A DNA stretch of 23,426 nt, taken from positions 1 through 23,426 of the forward strand of contig JBIIYJ010000049.1 in NCBI GenBank assembly GCA_044346855.1, in the 5' to 3' direction. This DNA is from CAIKKV01 sp044346855. GTDB taxonomy: Bacteria > Verrucomicrobiota > Kiritimatiellia > CAIKKV01. The stretch's first letter is position 1; each line of letters starts with the position of its first letter. Positions 14,989 through 22,453 of the stretch are shown here, piece by piece. The notes below the pieces were generated by a model. It ran no database searches. It was given only the letters and a program-made list of their open reading frames with translations, and was not told where the DNA came from. Made by a program: the position numbers and the translations under genes.

Positions 14989-17306
14989 TCCCGGAAAAGA
15001 AGGGGCGAAAAATCGTTCAGGTTGGAGTTGAAGCCCGTGAACTGGGCGTTGAGCTTCTGGTTCTCCCGCACACTCTCGGTGCCGCGGGCATTGTCGCTCA
15101 TGCGATTGCGCGTGAGCTGCGCGTACCAGGTCACGCCCGTGCCGTAGCGCACGTTTTCCCCCAGCGCCTTGAACGGAACGTAAACCTCCATGGACCAGAA
15201 CCCCTCCCCGAGCTTCGAAGCCGCCTTCACGCCTTCGGCGTTCCAGGCATACGATCCGTTCTTCGAGTCCTGCACCGCGCCGTTGGCATTGATCACAAAC
15301 TGGCAGAACTCCCCGAGATTCTTCCCGGTCGTATCGAGAAACAGTTCCACGCAGTCGTCCCAGTAGGTCAGCCCGTGATCGCTCGTCTTCACCTCGCGCT
15401 TAAGCTTGCCGGGCGATGGCTCGGTCAGCTTGAATCCGAAGGTGATGCCGTCGAGCGTGAACACGGCGCGCACTTCGGTGGGATACTTGGCGGCGACTTC
15501 CTTGCCGCCCTGGTTCTTCATCAGCACCACGGGTTCGGCTTTCTGCCAGGCGGCCTCGTCGAGCGCGCCGTCCACTACCGGAGCGGCCGCCACTTTATAG
15601 GCAACCAAGGAACGCTGACCGGCCCCCTCCATCACGGCGGCGTATTCCTTGAAGAATCCGTCAAAGCAGTATGCGAAATAAGCCAGGCGCCGCGATGCCA
15701 GCGGATCGGAAGCCGCCTCCGTCTTGGCCTGCGCCAGCAACTGCCGGAATTGCGCAATCATCTCCTTCGGATAGGAGACCGTGTAAACGGATTTCGGCGC
15801 CAGCCGAGCGTCCGGCCAACGGCTCTTCTCCCAGCCGTCCATCTGCAACTGGACGATCTGCCGGACCGTGCCGGCGGCGGGACCATACATCCGCCTGCAA
15901 TAGTCGTCAATCGCCGCGTCGACGTCAAAGTCCGGATTCCACAGCACCTTGAGCCAGGCGTAGAGCGTCACATGGAAGCGGGGCCACTCGTCGGGCTCGC
16001 CGCCGTTGATGAACGTGCCGACGGTCTTGTCGCGGTTGGCCTGGTAAAACGCCTTGAGCACATGGGGGTAGGCAAACGGCGCCAGGGTGCGGTCGGCCGG
16101 CCAGCAGGAGTAGTGCCAGTCCTGCATCTTCGATCCGGTGGCGGCGATCCAGCTGTCGATGTTGGCCTGCTCGGTAGCCAGGATGGCAGGCTCCTTGTAC
16201 TGCGCGATGCCGGGCATGCCGCAGATCTGCATCTGCACGTTGTCGGGCAGTTTCACGCCCGCGGGCGCCCGCGTGTAATTCATATAAGCGAGGAACAGAA
16301 TGGTTTTCCCGGGGTAGCGCGCCTTCACCTCCGTCGCCAGTTTCGTCACGAAGGTGGTCAGGATCCGGGAGGCGGAGGCCAAGTCGCCGCCCTCCTTGTC
16401 ATAGAGCTTCTGGCAATCGGGACACTGGCAGTTCAGGCCGATGTCGGGCGGAGAGACGGTGATGGCATCCCCGGCGATGAAGGAAGCTTTCTTCTTGCCG
16501 GCATAATGATCGGCGATGGCCTCGAGAAACGTCGCGAGCGTCCTCGGGTTCGAATAGCAATACATCGAGTGGTCGCGCGTGCCGTCGGGATTGAGCTGGA
16601 ATATCTCCGGCCGGTTCTGGCGGAAGTCCTCGCTGCGCGACCATTCCATGGGCTGGTGGACGCGCAGGTCGATGGGCCAGGAGTTACCTGACCGGAGCGC
16701 CGTGGCCAGCGGCCGCAGATCCTGGTTCGTCCCGCCAATCGGGCCGGAGGGCGCGAACGGCGGATAATACTGGCGCTTACGGAACACCGGGGCGTCGGCG
16801 TACCAGAGCGGCGCGACAAGCAGCCTGTCCGCTATCACGATGGACCGGCCGTCCCGATCGGTCGGCCAATACCAGCGCACGCCCACGGCGCGCTCCAGGA
16901 AATCGTAAACGCCCCAGGCCGACCCCACGACGAAGATGGCATTCGATGCGGTCTTCAGTTCAAACCCCTCGGGCGGCAATCCGGCCGACTCCAGGCCGGC
17001 CGCCTTCGCCTCCGGACAATCGCCCAGGACAATGGCCGGCCATACCACCTTTCCCCGCACAACCGGCAGGGTTGCGCCGCTGGCTTCCATTATGCAGGAT
17101 TGCAACTCCTTGACGGCCTGATTGAAGTCGGCGGACATCACGCAAATGCTGTAGCGGGACGTGCCGCCATCCGCCAGCACCAGCGCCGGATGCTCCGGGG
17201 CCGGCTTGAGCGTCACGGGCGTCAGGTCTTTCCACGACGAATCGGCGTGTGCAAGACTTCCAGCGGAAAGGACAACGGCAACGCTCGCAAGCATGTTCAT
17301 TTTCAT
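14985..17306 (-). CDS. Secreted DUF4838 protein with C-terminal CBM9-like domain
   Basis: 773 residues with a signal peptide (1-21, AHA cleavage). Residues about 35-165 form the alpha/beta domain that precedes the barrel in GH20/GH67-type enzymes (VMSADFNQAVKELQ, VVGSAWGVYDFLERAVGVRWYWP). About 170-480 is the DUF4838 barrel, including PPDIGLNCQCPDCQKLYD with C293, C295 and C298, INGGEPDEWPRFHVTLY, and WNPDFDVDAAIDDYCRRMYG. About 570-773 (VVDGALDEAAWQKAEPV, WDDCVELFLDTTGKN, WSMEVYVPFKAL) match the family 9-like carbohydrate-binding/DOMON fold. A glycan-active role outside the cytoplasm is inferred; no reaction has been established to my knowledge. Its start lies 3 bp after the SGNH gene with a poor ribosome site, suggesting re-initiation. 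Its stop overlaps the next URO-D gene. Confidence 0.85.
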   Translation of the reverse strand: MKMNMLASVAVVLSAGSLAHADSSWKDLTPVTLKPAPEHPALVLADGGTSRYSICVMSADFNQAVKELQSCIMEASGATLPVVRGKVVWPAIVLGDCPEAKAAGLESAGLPPEGFELKTASNAIFVVGSAWGVYDFLERAVGVRWYWPTDRDGRSIVIADRLLVAPLWYADAPVFRKRQYYPPFAPSGPIGGTNQDLRPLATALRSGNSWPIDLRVHQPMEWSRSEDFRQNRPEIFQLNPDGTRDHSMYCYSNPRTLATFLEAIADHYAGKKKASFIAGDAITVSPPDIGLNCQCPDCQKLYDKEGGDLASASRILTTFVTKLATEVKARYPGKTILFLAYMNYTRAPAGVKLPDNVQMQICGMPGIAQYKEPAILATEQANIDSWIAATGSKMQDWHYSCWPADRTLAPFAYPHVLKAFYQANRDKTVGTFINGGEPDEWPRFHVTLYAWLKVLWNPDFDVDAAIDDYCRRMYGPAAGTVRQIVQLQMDGWEKSRWPDARLAPKSVYTVSYPKEMIAQFRQLLAQAKTEAASDPLASRRLAYFAYCFDGFFKEYAAVMEGAGQRSLVAYKVAAAPVVDGALDEAAWQKAEPVVLMKNQGGKEVAAKYPTEVRAVFTLDGITFGFKLTEPSPGKLKREVKTSDHGLTYWDDCVELFLDTTGKNLGEFCQFVINANGAVQDSKNGSYAWNAEGVKAASKLGEGFWSMEVYVPFKALGENVRYGTGVTWYAQLTRNRMSDNARGTESVRENQKLNAQFTGFNSNLNDFSPLLFRE

Positions 17307-17309
17307 CGA

Positions 17310-18338
17310 TCAGGTTCCGGATGGGGGGTTCAGGGTTCGGGGTTCGGAAAGAAGGGCGGCCAGAACAGGCACGACGGCTTCGGCATAGCGCATGGCGCCA
17401 AGATCGCTGGGATGCGATCCGTCGGTCGTGGCTTCGCCGTCCTCGCCAAGCAGCCCGTCGCCGGACAGTTCGAAAATCGCATGGCCTTCGGCCCGCAGCT
17501 TTGCGGCCAGCGCCCGCCACGCCGCCAGCTTGGCCTGCCGGGCCGGACCGTAGTCCGGCAGCAGCCAGGCATGGGCATGCGGCCGATCCTCCATCATCAG
17601 CACGGGCGTCTTCGGGTGAGCCTGCAAAAGGGTCCTCAAAAATGGCTCGGCGTTGGTCTCGACCAGCCCCTTCGACATGTTGGCCAGCGGATCGATCACG
17701 AAAACGGGCGGATCGAGTTCCGCCAGGAACGGCGCCAGCTCGGGCTCCATGCGCGCGCTGCCGGAAAAGCCCAGGTTCACGACCGGCCAGTCCAGCCGCC
17801 GTCCGACGATGGAGGGCCAGACCATGCCGGGCCGGGACACGTGCCCGCACCCGTGCACGATCGAGGTGCCGTAGACCACCACGGGAGGCCGCATATCGCG
17901 GGGCGCGGATACAATCGAAGCCCCTTCCGGCACGCCCAGTTCCAATCGCTCGATCCGATAGGTAAGCGGCAAGTACAGCCGCCAATCCCGCCAGCCGGAT
18001 GACAGCCCCTCGATCAGCGGGGTTTCCCCCGACGGAATGAAGCCATAGCGGCTGACGCCCGCCCAGCGCCAGCGCCCCCGCCCATCGCGGCCATACAGAT
18101 CCAGATACTTGATATAATGATGCTCGGGCGGCGGCGGCCGGCTCAGTACTGTCCGGGCATGCAGTGTGCCCGCATCGGTTCGGAAATCAACCCACAAACC
18201 GGCGGACTGGCGACTCAGGTCCCAGACTGCTGGAGGAATTATGCCTTCCGCACGGCAGGGCAGCCGGGCATACGGATGCTCGCCTTCCCCCCACCCTCGT
18301 CCCGCTATTCCGATGTCAGTTGCCGCTCTCCAGATCAT
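17310..18338 (-). CDS. SGNH/GDSL hydrolase with N-terminal beta-sandwich
   Basis: 342 residues, no signal peptide. Residues about 30-145 are a jelly-roll-like domain often found before this type of esterase. The hydrolase domain carries the four SGNH blocks: YGTSIVHG with S159, NLGFSGSARME with G193, DPLANM with N220, and DGSHPSD with D306 and H309. Such enzymes remove acyl groups from carbohydrates, so an acetyl-sugar esterase is a reasonable guess. Its ATG overlaps the stop of the large HEAT-repeat gene (ATGA), and the DUF4838 gene follows after 3 bp. The last dozen residues (EPRTLNPPSGT) are encoded by a tandem heptamer repeat and are probably a late addition to the protein, not part of the fold. 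Confidence 0.85.
   Translation of the reverse strand: MIWRAATDIGIAGRGWGEGEHPYARLPCRAEGIIPPAVWDLSRQSAGLWVDFRTDAGTLHARTVLSRPPPPEHHYIKYLDLYGRDGRGRWRWAGVSRYGFIPSGETPLIEGLSSGWRDWRLYLPLTYRIERLELGVPEGASIVSAPRDMRPPVVVYGTSIVHGCGHVSRPGMVWPSIVGRRLDWPVVNLGFSGSARMEPELAPFLAELDPPVFVIDPLANMSKGLVETNAEPFLRTLLQAHPKTPVLMMEDRPHAHAWLLPDYGPARQAKLAAWRALAAKLRAEGHAIFELSGDGLLGEDGEATTDGSHPSDLGAMRYAEAVVPVLAALLSEPRTLNPPSGT
17325..17345 (-). repeat. Heptanucleotide tandem repeat GAACCCY inside the end of a coding region
   Basis: Three exact 7-base units on the minus strand, GAACCCC, GAACCCT and GAACCCC, with partial copies on either side. They encode the C-terminal tail of the SGNH hydrolase just before its stop codon and lie 19 bases upstream of the DUF4838 start, where the Shine-Dalgarno region is weak. 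Confidence 0.8.
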
Positions 18339-21300
18339 GGCGTTTTCCCCGTCACACTCAGCCTGCCCGGACTCCGCACAAAAGCGACGAACGAGGCCTT
18401 GTCCTCCCGCTTCATCCGAACCTGGCCGGGGGCGGCTGACTCCAGCAGCCAGGCCAGCGCGACCTTATCCTCAATAACCGGCGGAGCCGCTCCTTCACAC
18501 CGCACGAGCACGTCGCCTTTCGCCGAAACAGCCTGCACCACGCCGTCGCATTCCAGCTCGAGCCCGCCGTCCACGGCTTTCACCGAGCGGAGCGGCCGGT
18601 TTCCCAGCACGCTGACCCCGTTCCAGGAAGCCGAATAAACCCCGGTGAACCCTTCGCCCGTCAACGCCCCGGTCCGCTCGGCTGCCAGCACGGGATCGAG
18701 CAGCCCCGACAACCGGTCCAGCCCGGTCAGCCGATGCTCCGCCACCGGCCCCTTCTTGCAGGAGACCGCCGCCGCGCCGTTCGGCCAGCTTGCCATTTCC
18801 ATGCCGATCGGCCCCGTCAAGGCAACCCCTATTTTATTTTCCGCGCTTAACGCGTTTATGAAATCCCGCAGAGCGTCCGGCGCCAGGTCGGACCGGTCGA
18901 ACAACACGCCGCCCTTGAAACCGGCCCCCCGCCAGAAGACCAGCCCGGGCGCCAGCGCCTTCGCGCCGGGACCGGTGACCCGGTAATCCGCCTCCCCCGA
19001 CTCCACATCCTTCTCCCAGGGCCAGTCGGACTCTAGCTTGCCGTCCAAATCGCCGGCCGTCGCCGCTTCCGCCGCGTTGTCGGTTGGCAGCCAGCCGCGG
19101 ATCACCAGCAACCCGGGCGCCTCGCGCAACCAGGCCGCGATGCCGGAGATCGATTCATCCCTAAAACGGGTACGATCTTCTCCGGCTGCGGCGATCAGGC
19201 GATACCGGGCCAGGTCCGCCCCGGCCGCCTTGCCGACGCTGTCCAGGAAATCATAGGATGACGGCAGCCGCAGGGCGCCGGTCTGGGCCCGGATATCCCC
19301 AATGAGCAAAACGTCGTTCGTCGGCGAAAGACGCGGAAGATCGGACAGCAAACGGCTGCAGGCCCAGACGATCTCCTTTTCAAGCTGGATCCCCAGCCTC
19401 ATCGCCTCGCGCTCAGCCTTCATCCGACGTGTAAACGAATCCTCGCCCGGCCCGGCGGCCGTGAGGTCCGGGATCTCGACGTCCTTCGCCCCAACCTCGA
19501 GCCCGCGGTTCGCCTGTTCCGCATGGGCCTGTTTCATCTCGGACTCCGTGCGATACACTTCGTCCACGCCCCGGAACATCGTGTCCAGCGCCTTCGTCAA
19601 CGAGTCCGTATTCATCTCCTCCAATGTCACCCAGGCGCCCGCCGCGTTCGGGCCGGGCTTCATATCCTTGTGGATCGCCAGCTTGGAGTAAAAATACCCC
19701 GGATGCGCCCCGGCCAGCCACGCGCAAAGCGCATCGGCAAAGGGCGGCGTATGCGGATTGACCAGCGGCGAGGTCAGCGGCTTGTACTTGTAATTCAAGG
19801 GCTTCTCGGCCCCGCCAGTAGGGTTGCCGTCGCAAAGCCAGAGGACGGGGCGGTCGGGCCACAGGGTCTTGAACCGACGGATCTGCGTATACCGGTGGCG
19901 ATTGTTTGTATCATAGTAATAACCCGCGCCGACATCGAACTTCCACTCCCGGTCGTAGGCGCAGGGGCCGTTCTGGTCGGGCATGAACGTAACCACCTGG
20001 AAGCCGGGTTTCAGCTTGCCGTACTTCAGCTTGATCCAGTCCGTCATCGCGTTGAAGCCTTCAACCGCGACTTCCTGCTCCCAATTTAGATACGCCTGTT
20101 TTTCGATCTCCGTGAGCTTTTCCTTGTCCCCCGCCACGCGAAGCGGATCGAGTCCCGCCTCCCGGCAGAAGAGGCTCCAGCCGTTTTCCCACTCGCCCCA
20201 GGCCCGGAAATACATCGACTCCTCGCCCAGCACGATCCCGTCCAGCGCGGCCAGGTCGCCGAAATCCTCGTCCAGCCCGAGCCAGAAGCCATCGACCCAG
20301 CCGGCGTTCAGAAATACCTGCGCCGGATTCTTCGCGGTCTTGTTGGCCCGCGCCAGGAACACCTTGCCGGCCGCATGGGCCTGCCGAGCCGGACCGTCCG
20401 GGTTATAGGCCAAATCGTAATACCCCTGGATGGGCGAGTTCGTGCAATCGTTCCCGTGGCCGCACAAAAACACCTGCGCGGCGTCGGCTTTCACCCGGTT
20501 GACCGCCGGCCGGGGCGCGGGCGCGGCCCGTCCTTCGGCGCGCGCGAGCGCATCCTCCAGGTACAACCGCGTCGCCTCGTCCGACTCCTCGTCCCTCGCC
20601 TGCTTCAAAACAACCGAGTCCTCCGGCCGCGCTGTCAGCGCCGCCACGGCGGCCGCGTGCAAGCGCACCCAGCGATGGGGATCGGACAGCGACCGGAGGG
20701 CCGGCGCAGCGGCGCGGGCGGGATCCTTGTCGGCGAGTCTCCACAACGCATAAGCGCGGGTGTGCGGATCGGCATTCGTCGTCGCACCGGCAAGAAGCGC
20801 CATGTCATCGGGAGTTCCCGCTAGCGCAGCCTCGTCGATCACAGACCGGCGGACATACGGGTGATCCACCTTCAAATCAAACCACAACCGCTCGACCGGA
20901 AGATTGGGCAGCCGGGCGGCAATCCGCTGGCGCGCCGACTCTGCCAGGACGGTATGCGGATGATTCGCCAGTTCCACCAGCCGCGTCTTGACAGCCTCGA
21001 CCTGGTCGCCAGTCAAGGCTCCCATGGCGGCCCGGGCGACCCGGGCATCGACATCCGCCAGCGCGAGGCCCTGTTGCTCAACCGACATCGCGCCCAGCCG
21101 GAGCAGCCCCTTCGCCGCCTGCTCGCGTGCCCGGAAATCGGCTGACTCCAAGGCTGCTGCCAGTGCCGGCACATCCGCTGCTGTCCCCGTTTCGGACAAA
21201 GCGGTCAGGGCCTCAATCGACCCCGGCTCGGCCTTCAGGCAAGTCCGGGCGCGTTCCACCAAATCAGCCTGGGCCTGGCCGTGGCGCCGAAGGCTCCATG

Positions 21301-22453
21301 CGGCCATGAAGGCGGTCCGGGGATCCGGGTCCCCCCGCAACCGGGTCAACGTGTCGTCCCCCTGCGGCGCCGAATACCACCCGAGCGCGTAAGCCGCCGC
21401 TTCCCGCAACAGAGGCTCCTTGGATTTTGCGATATCACCCAACAGCGGAAGGGCGGACTTGGATTGCATGACGCCCAGGCATCGGATGGCGCCCGCCTGC
21501 TGGGCGACGGACTTGACGCCGCCGAAGATCTCCATGACCCCGTCCGCGGGAGGCGTCTCGGCCTTCCCTTCGATGTCCAGGGCGGCGTCGACCTCATCGC
21601 GGCCCGATTTGGCGATCATGCCCGCCAGATCGCTCTCGATCGTCTCGGGTTTATGCCGGTTCTGCCGGCAGAACTCCAATGCCAGCGGCTCGAAGGGCGT
21701 GCCGAGAATGCAGGGAAGCGCCTGCTGCACCATCATGATCGAGGCCGCGGGATTGGGAACGGCCCGGCGGTCCGTGGACAGGGTGGTCCCGGACCGCACG
21801 ATGGCGGCGGCGGTCCAGATGTCCTTAGGAAGGCGTTTGAGGAACGGCTGCAGAGCCTCCAGCTGCATGACGCCCGAGTTATCCACCCACTCGGCCCGCA
21901 TGCGCTGGGTCAGGTAATAGGCTTCCACCAACGCCGGATCCGCGGGCAGCCCCCTCGCCAGGGGGCTGAAGGCGGGATCGAGGCCCAGCTCCCCCGCCAG
22001 GCTGTCCGTCACCGCTTTGAGCGCCTTCGGCGTGGCGCTCGCGCCAGACCACGGGATCGCCGTCTCCTTCACCCCGGTCGCCCGGTGCACCTGCAAGGTC
22101 AGCACACCCGACTTCCACTGCCAGGCAATGACGGCATCGACGGGAACCGCCGCGCTGACGGCAGCCTGGAGCCCGTCGGGCTTGCTCACCCACGCCGGGC
22201 TGAGCAGCGACCCGAGGACGGCCTGGGCCTGGGCTTCGTCGGCCAGGCGCACCGACGGGGCGGCGGCCAGCCATTCATACAGGTACAGCGACAGGCACTG
22301 GCCGGCGCACACGTCCCGCTCGCGCAGATCCATGTAGCGGAGGGCCGGCCGCGCCGGCTTGACCATCACGCGCACGGAATCCGAAGCGAGCGCGGAACAG
22401 GCCGTCATGACAAGCGCAATTAAGGAACACCAGCCTCGTAGTCGTTCTCTCAT
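18335..22453 (-). CDS. Exported HEAT-repeat protein fused to a barrel-like domain, unknown function
   Basis: 1372 residues, the largest protein here. The N-terminus is an export signal: either lipoprotein (MTAC, Cys at 19) or ordinary cleavage near ALAS. Residues about 28-190 form an alpha/beta domain reminiscent of TolB-like N-terminal domains (weak). About 310-640 consist of HEAT/PBS-lyase type helical repeats (AIRCLGVMQSKSALPLLGDIA, LLREAAAYALG, VRLHAAAVAAL). After a Pro/Ala linker, about 655-960 look like a TIM barrel (AGWVDGFWLGLDEDF, DGIVLGEES with E744/E745, WDW-type aromatic residues absent). The end is beta-rich. A scaffold carrying a glycosidase-like domain is a guess. Good GAGGAG site 8 bases before ATG; ATGA overlaps at both ends tie it to the neighbours. 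Confidence 0.7.
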   Translation of the reverse strand: MRERLRGWCSLIALVMTACSALASDSVRVMVKPARPALRYMDLRERDVCAGQCLSLYLYEWLAAAPSVRLADEAQAQAVLGSLLSPAWVSKPDGLQAAVSAAVPVDAVIAWQWKSGVLTLQVHRATGVKETAIPWSGASATPKALKAVTDSLAGELGLDPAFSPLARGLPADPALVEAYYLTQRMRAEWVDNSGVMQLEALQPFLKRLPKDIWTAAAIVRSGTTLSTDRRAVPNPAASIMMVQQALPCILGTPFEPLALEFCRQNRHKPETIESDLAGMIAKSGRDEVDAALDIEGKAETPPADGVMEIFGGVKSVAQQAGAIRCLGVMQSKSALPLLGDIAKSKEPLLREAAAYALGWYSAPQGDDTLTRLRGDPDPRTAFMAAWSLRRHGQAQADLVERARTCLKAEPGSIEALTALSETGTAADVPALAAALESADFRAREQAAKGLLRLGAMSVEQQGLALADVDARVARAAMGALTGDQVEAVKTRLVELANHPHTVLAESARQRIAARLPNLPVERLWFDLKVDHPYVRRSVIDEAALAGTPDDMALLAGATTNADPHTRAYALWRLADKDPARAAAPALRSLSDPHRWVRLHAAAVAALTARPEDSVVLKQARDEESDEATRLYLEDALARAEGRAAPAPRPAVNRVKADAAQVFLCGHGNDCTNSPIQGYYDLAYNPDGPARQAHAAGKVFLARANKTAKNPAQVFLNAGWVDGFWLGLDEDFGDLAALDGIVLGEESMYFRAWGEWENGWSLFCREAGLDPLRVAGDKEKLTEIEKQAYLNWEQEVAVEGFNAMTDWIKLKYGKLKPGFQVVTFMPDQNGPCAYDREWKFDVGAGYYYDTNNRHRYTQIRRFKTLWPDRPVLWLCDGNPTGGAEKPLNYKYKPLTSPLVNPHTPPFADALCAWLAGAHPGYFYSKLAIHKDMKPGPNAAGAWVTLEEMNTDSLTKALDTMFRGVDEVYRTESEMKQAHAEQANRGLEVGAKDVEIPDLTAAGPGEDSFTRRMKAEREAMRLGIQLEKEIVWACSRLLSDLPRLSPTNDVLLIGDIRAQTGALRLPSSYDFLDSVGKAAGADLARYRLIAAAGEDRTRFRDESISGIAAWLREAPGLLVIRGWLPTDNAAEAATAGDLDGKLESDWPWEKDVESGEADYRVTGPGAKALAPGLVFWRGAGFKGGVLFDRSDLAPDALRDFINALSAENKIGVALTGPIGMEMASWPNGAAAVSCKKGPVAEHRLTGLDRLSGLLDPVLAAERTGALTGEGFTGVYSASWNGVSVLGNRPLRSVKAVDGGLELECDGVVQAVSAKGDVLVRCEGAAPPVIEDKVALAWLLESAAPGQVRMKREDKASFVAFVRSPGRLSVTGKTP

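Noticed and set aside
11597..15147. Plus-strand frames at 11597-13282 and 13702-15147
   Set aside because: Antisense shadows of the GH42-like and URO-D genes, with low-complexity composition and no family signature.
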